Assembly (NCBI RefSeq): GCF_000219215.1 | Contig: NC_015723.1 | Coordinates: 1,054,001-1,118,000, forward strand | Direction: 5' to 3' | Length of the DNA stretch: 64,000 nucleotides | Source of the DNA: Cupriavidus necator N-1 | GTDB taxonomy: Bacteria > Pseudomonadota > Gammaproteobacteria > Burkholderiales > Burkholderiaceae | Notes under the pieces: generated by a model | Database searches by the model: none | Seen by the model: the letters and a program-made list of their open reading frames with translations, nothing else | Told to the model about the DNA's origin: nothing | Shown here: positions 32,193 through 41,294 of the stretch, one piece after another | How positions within the stretch are numbered: the stretch's first letter is position 1 | Layout of the letters: the number at the start of each line of letters is the position of its first letter | Position numbers and translations under genes: made by a program

Positions 32193-33696
32193 GCTGGCGC
32201 CCGCCGTGAGCCCGCCTGCCGCCACCGCCACGCTGCACCATGCGCTGCCGGTGGCGGTGATGGCGCGCGAGCAGGTGGTGCTGGCCAACGGCCCGGCGAT
32301 GCAGCTCGGCGTGCGCTACGGCATGCGCCGCGGCGGCGTGCAGGCGCTGTCGGCCGACATCGTGCAGCTGGAGCGCGACCTGGCCGCGGAAGCTTCGTTG
32401 ATGGAGGCGGTGGCGCTGGCGCTGCTGCATTTCACGCCGGGCGTGACCGTCGACGAGGAACCGGAGTCGGCCACGGTGATGCTGGATGTCACCGCCAGCC
32501 TGCGCCTGTTTGGCGGCCACCGCGCGCTGTGCCGCGCGGTGCGCGCCTGCGTGCGCCAGCTTGGCACCTTTGCCCAGGTGGGCTCCGGTCCGACCGCGCA
32601 CGGTGCCGCGTGGCTGGCGCGCCAGCCGCTGCGGCGCACGCGGCGCGGCGTGGTGCGGCCCGGGCGCCGCGCGGTGGGCATGGCGCGCCTGCACCGGCTG
32701 CTGGACCGCCTGCCGGTGGAGGCGCTGCACACGCTGGCCGATCCGGCCTGGCTGGACGGCATCGGCTGCCGCACGCTGGGCGAAGTGCGGCGCCTGCCGC
32801 GCGCGGGCCTGACGCGCCGGCTGGGCCCGGCGCTGCTGGCGCGGCTGGACCAGGCCTATGGCGACACGCCGGCGCGCTTTGTCTGGTTTGTGGCACCGCC
32901 CGCGTTTGCGCAGCGCATGGACCTGCCGGGCCGCATCGAATCCGCTGAGGGTGTGCTGACCGGCGCGCAGCGCCTGCTGCTGGCGCTGGCGGGCTGGCTG
33001 GCAGTGCAGCAGGCCGGCGTCACGCGCTGCGTGCTGGTGCTGGAGCATGAGCGCTACCGGCGCGGCGTGGACACCGACGGCACCGAGGTGCCGGTGGGCC
33101 TGGCCCAGCCCAGCCGCGACCCCGCGCACCTGTCGCGGCTGCTGCGCGAGAAGCTCGACAAGCTCAATTTCCACGCCCCGGTGACTGGCCTGGCGCTGCG
33201 CGTGGAGGCGATGGCCGCATGCGTGCCGCAAAGCGATGCGCTGTTCCCCGAGCCCGGCGGCACGCCGGAAGACCTGGGCCGCCTGCTCGATACGCTGATG
33301 GCGCGGCTGGGCCGCGACAACGTGCTGCAGCCGCGGCCGCTGGCCGACCACCGGCCCGAGCGCGCCAACCGCTGGTGCCCGGTCGACGAGCCCGGCGGCA
33401 ACAAGGCCGCCAGCCTGCCGGGCCCGCAGCCGGAGCGCCCGCTGTGGCTGCTGCCGCAACCGTTGCCGCTGCCGGTGCAGCGCCACCGGCCCTGCCACGG
33501 CGGCCCGCTGGCGCTGCTGAGCCGCCCTGAGCGCATCGAGGCCGGCTGGTGGGACGGCGCGCTGGCCACGCGCGACTACTTTATCGCCGAGCGCGCCGAC
33601 GGCCTGCGCTGCTGGATCTTCCGCGAGCGCCCGGGCCATGCGGCGCAGGACGATGGCGGCGAGTACCGCTGGTTCCTGCATGGGTTGTTCGCATGA
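32125..33696 (+). CDS. imuB: ImuB, Y-family polymerase-like protein
   Basis: A 523-residue non-catalytic Y-family polymerase homologue. It starts MSYWIAVHLPRLPLDAL and has the little-finger-like region (LDKLNFHAPVTGLALRVEAM) and C-terminal LCPEPGG-like and WPxLPxPVQRHRP-type segments (LLPQPLPLPVQRHRP). ImuB lacks polymerase acidic residues and acts as a beta-clamp adaptor for DnaE2. It overlaps imuA (68 bp) and dnaE2 (ATGA), consistent with translational coupling. Confidence 0.87.
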   Translation: MSYWIAVHLPRLPLDALQPNWPELAPAVSPPAATATLHHALPVAVMAREQVVLANGPAMQLGVRYGMRRGGVQALSADIVQLERDLAAEASLMEAVALALLHFTPGVTVDEEPESATVMLDVTASLRLFGGHRALCRAVRACVRQLGTFAQVGSGPTAHGAAWLARQPLRRTRRGVVRPGRRAVGMARLHRLLDRLPVEALHTLADPAWLDGIGCRTLGEVRRLPRAGLTRRLGPALLARLDQAYGDTPARFVWFVAPPAFAQRMDLPGRIESAEGVLTGAQRLLLALAGWLAVQQAGVTRCVLVLEHERYRRGVDTDGTEVPVGLAQPSRDPAHLSRLLREKLDKLNFHAPVTGLALRVEAMAACVPQSDALFPEPGGTPEDLGRLLDTLMARLGRDNVLQPRPLADHRPERANRWCPVDEPGGNKAASLPGPQPERPLWLLPQPLPLPVQRHRPCHGGPLALLSRPERIEAGWWDGALATRDYFIAERADGLRCWIFRERPGHAAQDDGGEYRWFLHGLFA

Positions 33697-36600
33697 GCGC
33701 GCTGTCCTTGCCTGCCTCGTTGCCGGGTTTGCTGCCGGCGTTGCCGGATTACGTGGAGCTGCACTGCATCTCCAACTTCACCTTCCTGACCGGCGCCTCG
33801 CACCCGGGCGAGCTGATCGAGCGCGCCTTCCGCCTGGGCTACAGCGGGCTGGCGCTGACCGATGAATGCTCGGTGGCCGGCACCGCGCGCGCGCACGATG
33901 CCATCGAGACCCTGCGCAAGCGCCTGCACGATGCGGTGGCGCGCAGCGCGGCACGCGGGGAGGAGGGCGTGGATGAGCCGCTGCTGGACAATGACGAAGA
34001 GCCTGACGCCGGCGATGACGATCCCCATGCCCACGCCAGCCGCCACCAACGGCTGCAGGCGCTGGCCCGCGCTGCCGATGCCTTCGCGTTGCTGATCGGC
34101 AGCCGCTTCAGCCTGACCCCGGCCGATGGTTCGGCGCGCCCACCGCTGCGGCTGGTGCTGATTGCCCAGCACCGCGAGGGCTTTGGCAACCTGAGCGAGC
34201 TGATCACGCTGGGCCGGCGGCGCGCGCAGAAGGGCACCTACCGGCTGCATCCCGAGGACCTGGCCGCGCCTGCCGCTGACGAAGCGCACCTGCGCGGCAT
34301 GCCCGGCTGCGTGGCGCTGCTGCTGCCCGACTATTGCGCCGATCCTGAACTGCTGCGCGAGCAGGCCGAGTGGTGCCGCGCGGTCTTCGGCGAACGCGCC
34401 TGGATCGCGCTGGAGCAGTTGCAGGGCCATGCCGATGCACTGCATCGCGCGCGTCTGGAAGCAGTATCGGCACAGACCGGCGTGCCGCTGGCGGCGGCCG
34501 GCGCGGTCACTATGCATGTGCGTTCGCGCAAGCCGCTGTCCGATGTGCTGGCCGCGATCCGGCTGGGCCAGCCGCTGGCCGAATGCGGCATGGCGCTGGC
34601 GCCCAATGCCGAGCAGCACCTGCGCATGCGCCAGGTGCTGTCGCGCCTGTACCCGCGCGAGACGCTGGCGCAGACGCTGAAGATTGCCGAGTCCTGCGAC
34701 TTCTCGCTGGGGATGCTGCGCTATGAATACCCCGAGGAACTGGTGCCGGCCGGCGAGACGCCGATCTCCTACCTGCGCAAGGAGGTCGCGCGCGGCAAAC
34801 TGGAGCGCTTTCCCAACGGCCTGAAGCCGGAGTGGGAGACACAGCTGGAAGAAGAACTGCAGCTGATCGAGGAAAAGCATTACGAACCCTTCTTCCTCAC
34901 CGTGCACGACATCGTGCGCTTTGCGCGCGGGGAGGGCATCCTGTGCCAGGGGCGCGGCTCGGCCGCCAATTCGCTGGTGTGCTTCTGCCTGTATGTGACC
35001 GAGGTCAGCCCCGAGCAGGCCAACCTGCTGTTCGGCCGCTTCCTGTCGCGCGAGCGCGATGAGCCGCCCGACATCGACGTGGACTTCGAGCACCAGCGGC
35101 GCGAAGAGGTGATCCAGTACATCTACAAGAAATACGGCCGCCACCGCGCCGCGCTGGCCGCGTCGCTGATCACCTACCGCTCGCGCAGCGCACTGCGCGA
35201 CGTGGGCCGCGCGCTGGGCATCGATGCCAGCGTGGTGGAGCAGGTGGTCAAGGGCCAGGCCTGGTGGGACGGCGGCCGCGGCTTTGTCGAGAAGATCGCC
35301 CGCTATGGGCTCGATCCCGAATCGCCGGCGGTGCAGCAGTGGGCCAGCCTGACCGCGCAGCTGCGCGGCTTTCCGCGCCACCTGTCGCAGCATGTGGGCG
35401 GTTTCGTGATCGCGCGGCACAAGCTGTCGCGGCTGGTGCCGATCGAGAACGCGGCCATGGCCGACCGCAGCGTGATCCAGTGGGACAAGGACGACCTGGA
35501 GTCGCTGGGCCTGCTCAAGGTCGATGTGCTGGCGCTGGGCATGCTGTCGGCGATCCGGCGCGCGCTGCAGATGATCCCCAACCCGGACCCGGCGCGAGCG
35601 GGGCTGCCGGCGCGCATGGAAGACATCCCCAAGGAAGACCCGGACACCTACGACATGATCTGCAAGGCCGAGACCATCGGCGTGTTCCAGATCGAGTCGC
35701 GCGCGCAGCAATCGATGCTGCCGCGGCTGCAGCCGCGCAAGTACTACGACCTGGTGGTGGAAGTCGCCATCGTGCGGCCCGGCCCGATCCAGGGCGGCAT
35801 GGTGCATCCCTACCTGAAGCGGCGCGAGGCCTTCCGCCGCACCGGCAAGCCGCCCACTTACTTCAACCCGGTCATCGAAAAGGTATTGGGCCGCACGCTG
35901 GGCGTGCCGATCTTCCAGGAGCAGGTGATGCAGCTGGCCATCGACGCGGCCGGTTTTTCACCAGGGCAGGCCGACCAGCTGCGCCGATCGATGGCGGCCT
36001 GGCGGCGGCGCGGCGACCTGCGCCAGCACCAGGACGCGCTGGTGCGCGCGCTGACCGGCAACGGCTACCCGGAATCCTTCGCGCTGGCGATCTGCAAGCA
36101 GATCGAGGGGTTTGGCGAGTATGGCTTCCCCGAGAGCCACGCGGCCAGCTTCGCCAAGCTGGTCTATGTCAGCGCCTGGCTCAAGTGCCATCATCCGGCC
36201 GCCTTCCTGTGTGCGCTGCTGAACAGCCAGCCGATGGGGTTCTATTCGCCGTCGCAACTGGTGCAGGACGCCAGCCGCAATGGCGTGCAGGTGCTGCCGG
36301 TGGATGTCACCCTCAGCCACTGGGACAGCACGCTGGAGCCGGTGGAGGCCGATGTCGCCGACGCGCAGGCCCGCACCAGGCCGCAGCATCCGCGCGTGCG
36401 CCTGGGCCTGGGCCGCGTCAAGGGCATGCGTGAAGCGGCCGCGCTGCGCATCGAGGCCGCGCGCGCCCAGCGTCCGTTCGACAGCGTCGAAGACCTGGCG
36501 CTGCGCGCCGGCCTGGACCGGCACGACATCGACGTGCTGGCCGCCGCCGACGCTCTGGCACCGCTGGCCGGCAACCGCCGCCAAGCCCGCTGGCAGGCCC

Positions 36601-37103
36601 GCGCCGCCGCCGCGCATGCCGCGCACCGCGACCTGCTGTACGAAGCGCCGCCCGCCGAAGCCGCGCTGGCGCTACCCGCGCCCCGGCTCGGCGAAGACGT
36701 GACGGCGGACTATGCCAGCCTGGGCCTGTCGCTCAAGTCGCACCCGCTGGCGTTGCTGCGGCACAAGCTGGCGGCCATGCGCTTTGCCACTGCCAGCCAG
36801 CTCGCGCGCTGCGCCAACGGCCGCCGCGTGCGCGCCTGCGGCATCGTCACCGTGCGCCAGCGCCCATCCACGGCCAGCGGCACCATCTTCGCCACCATCG
36901 AGGACGAGACCGGCTCCGTCAACCTGATCCTGTGGCCCGACCTGGTCGAGCGCCAGCGCAAGGAGGTGCTGGGCGCCACGCTGCTGGGCGTGGTCGGCAC
37001 CTGGCAGCGCCAGGGCGACGTGCGCCACCTGGTGGCCAAGGAACTGGTGGATCTAAGCCCGATGCTGGGGCGGTTGATGGTGGGGAGCCGGGATTTTCAT
37101 TGA
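33693..37103 (+). CDS. dnaE2: Error-prone DNA polymerase DnaE2 (ImuC)
   Basis: A 1136-residue C-family polymerase. The N-terminal PHP domain starts YVELHCISNFTFLTGASHPGE. The polymerase core includes LCQGRGSAANSLVCFCL, the acidic catalytic motif PDIDVDFEHQRREEVIQY and FRRTGKPPTYFNP. The C-terminal OB-fold region includes GIVTVRQRPSTASGTIFATIEDE. It performs translesion synthesis with ImuA and ImuB under LexA control. Length is at the upper end of the family. An acidic insert near residues 88-110 (DNDEEPDAGDDDPHAHASRH) adds to the PHP domain. Confidence 0.93.
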   Translation: MSALSLPASLPGLLPALPDYVELHCISNFTFLTGASHPGELIERAFRLGYSGLALTDECSVAGTARAHDAIETLRKRLHDAVARSAARGEEGVDEPLLDNDEEPDAGDDDPHAHASRHQRLQALARAADAFALLIGSRFSLTPADGSARPPLRLVLIAQHREGFGNLSELITLGRRRAQKGTYRLHPEDLAAPAADEAHLRGMPGCVALLLPDYCADPELLREQAEWCRAVFGERAWIALEQLQGHADALHRARLEAVSAQTGVPLAAAGAVTMHVRSRKPLSDVLAAIRLGQPLAECGMALAPNAEQHLRMRQVLSRLYPRETLAQTLKIAESCDFSLGMLRYEYPEELVPAGETPISYLRKEVARGKLERFPNGLKPEWETQLEEELQLIEEKHYEPFFLTVHDIVRFARGEGILCQGRGSAANSLVCFCLYVTEVSPEQANLLFGRFLSRERDEPPDIDVDFEHQRREEVIQYIYKKYGRHRAALAASLITYRSRSALRDVGRALGIDASVVEQVVKGQAWWDGGRGFVEKIARYGLDPESPAVQQWASLTAQLRGFPRHLSQHVGGFVIARHKLSRLVPIENAAMADRSVIQWDKDDLESLGLLKVDVLALGMLSAIRRALQMIPNPDPARAGLPARMEDIPKEDPDTYDMICKAETIGVFQIESRAQQSMLPRLQPRKYYDLVVEVAIVRPGPIQGGMVHPYLKRREAFRRTGKPPTYFNPVIEKVLGRTLGVPIFQEQVMQLAIDAAGFSPGQADQLRRSMAAWRRRGDLRQHQDALVRALTGNGYPESFALAICKQIEGFGEYGFPESHAASFAKLVYVSAWLKCHHPAAFLCALLNSQPMGFYSPSQLVQDASRNGVQVLPVDVTLSHWDSTLEPVEADVADAQARTRPQHPRVRLGLGRVKGMREAAALRIEAARAQRPFDSVEDLALRAGLDRHDIDVLAAADALAPLAGNRRQARWQARAAAAHAAHRDLLYEAPPAEAALALPAPRLGEDVTADYASLGLSLKSHPLALLRHKLAAMRFATASQLARCANGRRVRACGIVTVRQRPSTASGTIFATIEDETGSVNLILWPDLVERQRKEVLGATLLGVVGTWQRQGDVRHLVAKELVDLSPMLGRLMVGSRDFH

Positions 37104-37341
37104 GACGGACAGCGGACCGGATGCAACACTCTGCATGGAAGCCGGGCGCTCGCGACCAGTTCCGTGGCAGGGGCAACGGAAAACGGTACCGTCAACGCAA
37201 ACAGTTATCATCGTGCCGTGCCTTGCCGGTTTCATCCGGAACACTGAATTCACCATACACTTTTGCAGGTCGATCGATGCCGATTCCGTTTTGCCACCCT
37301 GGCTTCGCGCCCTACCGTCAGTCCGTGGGCGGGCGGGGCCC

Positions 37342-38301
37342 ATGGTAAAGGGCCGCCGCGGCGCGGGCGTATCGCAGAGCCGGCAATCATCGTCGCAGGC
37401 GTCATCGGCCAGAACGGAGGCCGCGCAGACCGCCGAGCCAGCACCGCCGTCGGCCACCACGTCGGCGATGCTCGCGCGCATTCACAGCATGCGGGACTCG
37501 CTGGGGCCGGCCGGGCAGCGCATTGCCGATTTCGTGACCCGGTATCCGCAGACCGTGATCCATATGTCGGTCAGCGAAGTGGCCGAGCGCACCAGTGCGA
37601 GCGAGGGCAGCGTGGTCGGTTTCTGCAAGAGCCTGGGCGCGACGGGCTTCCAGCAACTGAAGATCCTGCTGGCGCAGGAACTGGTGCAGGGGGTCCAGAT
37701 CATCCACGAAGACCTCGAGCCCGGCGACACCTGCCCGGCGGTCATGCGCAAGATCTTCCAGAGCAACGTCCAGACGCTGCATGACACCAGCGCCGTGCTC
37801 GACGTGGCCGCGATCGAGCGCGCGGTCGCATTGCTCAGGGCGGCCGAACGCATCGAGATCTATGGCATTGGCAGCGCGGCGCCAATCGCCGAGGATGCGC
37901 AGTACCGCATGCTGCGGATCGGGCTCAACGTGAAGGCGGTCGTGGATTCGCATATCCAGGCCATCAGCGCATCGCTCGCGGGCCCCAGGGTTGCCACGCT
38001 GACCATCTCGCATTCGGGCAGCACGCACGAAACCGTGACAGCCACGCGGCTGGCCCGGGAGAGCGGTGCCAGCACCATCTGCATCACCAATTTCGGCAAG
38101 TCGCCGATCCAGGCCTTCGCCGACGTCGTGCTGTTCACGATGGCGCGCGAGACCCGCTTCCGGACCGAGGCGATGACCAGCCGCCTGGCGCAACTGGCGA
38201 TCATCGATGTGCTGATCGCCTGCCTCGCGCTTACCGACTACGACACCTCCGTCGAAACGCTGCGGCGTACGTTCGACGTCCTGTCGCTCAAGCGATATTG
38301 A
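37342..38301 (+). CDS. MurR/RpiR-family transcriptional regulator
   Basis: A 319-residue regulator with an N-terminal helix-turn-helix (SVSEVAERTSASEGSVVGFCKSLGATGF) and a C-terminal SIS sugar-phosphate domain (IEIYGIGSAAPIAEDAQYR, then TLTISHSGSTHETVTATR). The start is uncertain: ATG at 37342 gives a low-complexity leader of about 40 residues before the conserved core. RpiR proteins sense phosphosugars. The genes after it are a lipoprotein and a phospholipase C, with a palindrome between, so local control is plausible but inferred. Confidence 0.85.
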   Translation: MVKGRRGAGVSQSRQSSSQASSARTEAAQTAEPAPPSATTSAMLARIHSMRDSLGPAGQRIADFVTRYPQTVIHMSVSEVAERTSASEGSVVGFCKSLGATGFQQLKILLAQELVQGVQIIHEDLEPGDTCPAVMRKIFQSNVQTLHDTSAVLDVAAIERAVALLRAAERIEIYGIGSAAPIAEDAQYRMLRIGLNVKAVVDSHIQAISASLAGPRVATLTISHSGSTHETVTATRLARESGASTICITNFGKSPIQAFADVVLFTMARETRFRTEAMTSRLAQLAIIDVLIACLALTDYDTSVETLRRTFDVLSLKRY

Positions 38302-38430
38302 GCCCCAGCCGGCCCGCGCCGGCATCCTGACATTCTCCTGCCGCAGTTGTCGTCCAGCCTTGCTCCCGTCAGTGGCGGGAGCGGGTGCTGTTCCACGTCC
38401 AAGGAATGAGGATAATTCAAATGTGCAAAC

Positions 38431-38454
38431 AAATGAATTGAGCAATATTCATTT
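38431..38454. promoter_or_regulatory. 24-bp palindrome upstream of the phospholipase operon
   Basis: AAATGAAT-N8-ATTCATTT, perfect 8-bp arms, in an AT-rich pocket 76 nt before the lipoprotein gene and 129 nt after the RpiR gene. It is a good operator candidate, possibly for the adjacent RpiR regulator. A weaker GC hairpin (GCTCCCG/CGGGAGC, 38362-38382) without a T-tract lies upstream and may terminate the regulator gene. Confidence 0.5.
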
Positions 38455-38529
38455 ATATGTCACATGGGGAACCTAGTCTTCGAGTCGCGTCAGCCCCGTC
38501 CCCCTGACCCTCGAACACTAGGAGTCCTC

Positions 38530-38715
38530 ATGAAAAAGCCATTGTGGTATGGCCGTGCCGCGCTGCTCGCGGCGCTCTTGTCCCTTGCCCTCACCGCGTG
38601 CGGTGGCGGCGAGGATAGCAGCAGCATCACTCCCCAGGCCGTCAAGACAACCATGCAGGCGGCAGCAGCCGACGACGCGGCAGCGTCGAAGAAGGGCATG
38701 CACTGCGCACCCTGA
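38530..38715 (+). CDS. Small lipoprotein upstream of phospholipase C
   Basis: A 61-residue protein with a lipoprotein signal (hydrophobic stretch then LTACGGG, Cys21 region). The mature part is only about 40 residues, rich in Ala and Asp with a single C-terminal cysteine. The ATG at 38530 gives the signal peptide. An upstream in-frame ATG at 38464 would not. It lies 48 nt before the phospholipase C gene and is probably co-transcribed. The function is unknown. It could be a membrane-anchored partner of the enzyme. Confidence 0.65.
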   Translation: MKKPLWYGRAALLAALLSLALTACGGGEDSSSITPQAVKTTMQAAAADDAAASKKGMHCAP

Positions 38716-38763
38716 CACGCCCGCGATCCTCCCCCCATCGTCCGCACCTACCATTCCCCGATC

Positions 38764-40944
38764 ATGACCAAAATCGATCGACGCACCTTCCTTACCGGCG
38801 CCGTCAAAAGCGCGGCCGCTGCTTCGGTTCTGTCGATGCTGCCGCCCAGTATCGCGCGCGCACTCGCCGTTCCCGCTGCGGTCAATACCGGCACGATCCA
38901 GGACGTGCAGCACGTGGTGATCCTGATGCAGGAAAACCGCGCCCTGGACCATTACTTCGGCGCCATGCGCGGCGTGCGCGGCTTCGGCGACCGCTTCCCG
39001 GTGCCGGTGCCGTCAGGCAAGCCGGTGTGGTACGAGTCGAACGGCACGCGCGAGATCACGCCGTTCCACCTCGACAGCGCGACCGTCAACGCGCTGCGCG
39101 TCTCCGGCACGCCGCACAGCTTCATGGATGCGCAGAATGCGTGGAACCAGGGCCGTTTCGGCTTCTGGGCCAAGTACAAGAACGACCATTCGATGGGCTA
39201 CTACCGTCGTGAAGACATTCCGTTCCAGTACGCGCTGGCCGAGGCCTTCACGCTTTGCGACGCCTACCACTGCAGCCACGCCGGTGGCACCGACCCGAAC
39301 CGCATCACCTTCATGTCGGGCTCCAACTACAACCCCGCGATGCGCGAGGCGGGGCGCAACTGCACGCTTGACGATGCGGAGGTCAACAACCTGCGCTGCA
39401 GCGTGGGCGGCAAGCTGCCCACGCCGGGCTACACATACAAGGGTTCCGCCTTCCAGTGGTCCACGCTGCCGGAACTGCTGCAGGCAAAGGGCGTCAGCTG
39501 GCGCATTTACCAGAACCCCAACGCCAACTGGGGCGGCCTGCTGCATGGCGGGCTCGCCTTCAAGAGCTTTCGTGAATCGCAGCCGGGCAATCCGCTCTAC
39601 GACAACGGCATGAGCAGCTGGACCATCGAGCAGCTGGCCGCGCATGTGCGGGACGACACGCTGCCGGCCGTGAGCTGGATCCTGCCGACGCCGGCGCAGT
39701 CCGAACATCCGGGCGGCCCGTCGAGCGCAACCGAAGGCGCGGCCTTCATCAACACGGTGCTGACGGCGCTAACCGCCAATCCGGAGGTCTGGAGCAAGAC
39801 CGTGTTCTTCATCACCTTCGATGAGAATGACGGCTTCTTCGACCATATGCCGCCGGCCGCGGTGCCGTCCTACGACGCCAATGGTGTCCTGCACGGCAAG
39901 TCGACTGTCGACGTCACCGGCGAATACTTCGACACCGCCGGCAATACGGCGCTCGACGGCACCACCACCAGCGGCGAGACCATCCGCCTGCGCCCGTACG
40001 GGTTCGGCCCGCGCGTGCCGATGTATGTGATCTCGCCGTGGACGCGCGGCGGCTGGATCAACTCGCAGGTGTTCGACCACACCTCGATGGGGCGCTTCCT
40101 GGAACAGCGCTTCGGCATCACGGTGCCCGCGATCAGCCCGTGGCACCGCGCAGTGGCCGGCGACCTGACTTCCGTCTTCGATTTCAGGACGCCGAATGAC
40201 CAGGTGTTTCCGACGCTGCCGGATACCAGCAACTACCAGCAGGTGATCGCCGAGCAGCTGGCGAAACCCAAGGCGACGGCACCGGCCGTGCCGGCGTCGT
40301 TGTTCCAGGAGACTGGCACCAAGTATTCGCGCGCGCTGCCCTATGTCCTCCATGCGAGTGCGCTGGCCGAGCCCACCATAGGCAAGCTGAAGCTGATCTT
40401 CAGCAATACGGGGGAGCAGGGCACGGTCTTCCATGTCTACGACCGGCTCCATCTGGACCAGATTCCGCGCCGCTACACGGTCGAGCCCGGCAAGACGCTG
40501 GACGATGAATGGGATGCGCGCACCACGGACAACGGGCGCTATGACCTGGCGGTCTACGGGCCTAACGGCTTCGTGCGCATGTTCAAGGGCCAGCTGCCTG
40601 CGGACGCCATGGCCGATGCCCCTGAGGTACGCGTCTGCTACGACCTGGACAAGGGCAGTGTCTACCTGTCGGCACGCAACGACAGCAAGGGCGCAGTCAA
40701 CGGTGGCGGCAAGCCGCTGACGCTGGTGGTGACGCCCAACGCTTATCGTAACGACGGTCCGTGGCAACTCCATATCACGGCCGGCGCCGAGGTGGAGCAC
40801 CACTGGCCGCTGCAGGAGAGCGGCAACTGGTACGACTTCACGGTCACGGAAGCCGAAAGCGGATTCGAACGGCGCTTCGCAGGTCGCCTGGAGACCGGCC
40901 AGCATGGCGTGACGGACCCGGCGATGGCAACCGGGCTGGGCTGA
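38764..40944 (+). CDS. Phosphocholine-specific (non-haemolytic type) phospholipase C
   Basis: A 726-residue Tat-exported enzyme. The signal holds DRRTFLTGAVKSAAAAS. The catalytic domain begins IQDVQHVVILMQENRALDHYFGAMRGVRGFGDR, followed by CDAYHCSHAGGTDPNR, FFITFDENDGFFDHMPPA and SPWTRGGWINSQVFDHTS, which hold metal and phosphate ligands of the PlcN/AcpA family. Two C-terminal domains of unknown function follow, as usual for these proteins. It hydrolyses phosphatidylcholine to release phosphocholine. Length matches PlcN (about 700). Confidence 0.92.
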   Translation: MTKIDRRTFLTGAVKSAAAASVLSMLPPSIARALAVPAAVNTGTIQDVQHVVILMQENRALDHYFGAMRGVRGFGDRFPVPVPSGKPVWYESNGTREITPFHLDSATVNALRVSGTPHSFMDAQNAWNQGRFGFWAKYKNDHSMGYYRREDIPFQYALAEAFTLCDAYHCSHAGGTDPNRITFMSGSNYNPAMREAGRNCTLDDAEVNNLRCSVGGKLPTPGYTYKGSAFQWSTLPELLQAKGVSWRIYQNPNANWGGLLHGGLAFKSFRESQPGNPLYDNGMSSWTIEQLAAHVRDDTLPAVSWILPTPAQSEHPGGPSSATEGAAFINTVLTALTANPEVWSKTVFFITFDENDGFFDHMPPAAVPSYDANGVLHGKSTVDVTGEYFDTAGNTALDGTTTSGETIRLRPYGFGPRVPMYVISPWTRGGWINSQVFDHTSMGRFLEQRFGITVPAISPWHRAVAGDLTSVFDFRTPNDQVFPTLPDTSNYQQVIAEQLAKPKATAPAVPASLFQETGTKYSRALPYVLHASALAEPTIGKLKLIFSNTGEQGTVFHVYDRLHLDQIPRRYTVEPGKTLDDEWDARTTDNGRYDLAVYGPNGFVRMFKGQLPADAMADAPEVRVCYDLDKGSVYLSARNDSKGAVNGGGKPLTLVVTPNAYRNDGPWQLHITAGAEVEHHWPLQESGNWYDFTVTEAESGFERRFAGRLETGQHGVTDPAMATGLG

Positions 40945-41294
40945 GCGTCCGGTCGCTGCGGTCGGGCCGGAATGCGTGCCGGATCGCAGTTTTGCGCGGT
41001 GATGGCATATCGCCTCGAAGCTCCGGATCTCGTGCGGATCTGCAGCTTGCATCGCTGGTGGGCCGCCCAGCCTCTTTGAGGCTGCCGTCGACCATCGGGA
41101 AGAGGCAAACGGCGCGAGACCATCTGGCTCACGCCGTTTTGCCGTCCAGCGCTGCTCATCCGTTGCGCGGGTCAGCAGCTGTTCGAGTAGTGATCGGCGG
41201 AGGTCGCTTGTCGGCCAGTTGCAGCCATTCGCTATCCGCCGAAGACGATCTGAGGATCGCGACGTCGAGACTACCATCTGGAAACGGCGCAGCC
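40945..41294. other. Intergenic region without a supported gene
   Basis: This 350-bp stretch between the phospholipase gene and the convergent SDR gene has no recognisable coding sequence, terminator or repeat that I can support. Short frames here are not protein-like. It marks the start of a region (41.3-42.6 kb) with slightly different base use. Confidence 0.5.

Noticed and set aside
33576..35807. A 743-codon minus-strand frame
   Set aside because: It lies antisense within dnaE2, with composition typical of a reverse-strand shadow. DnaE2 motifs on the plus strand are unmistakable.
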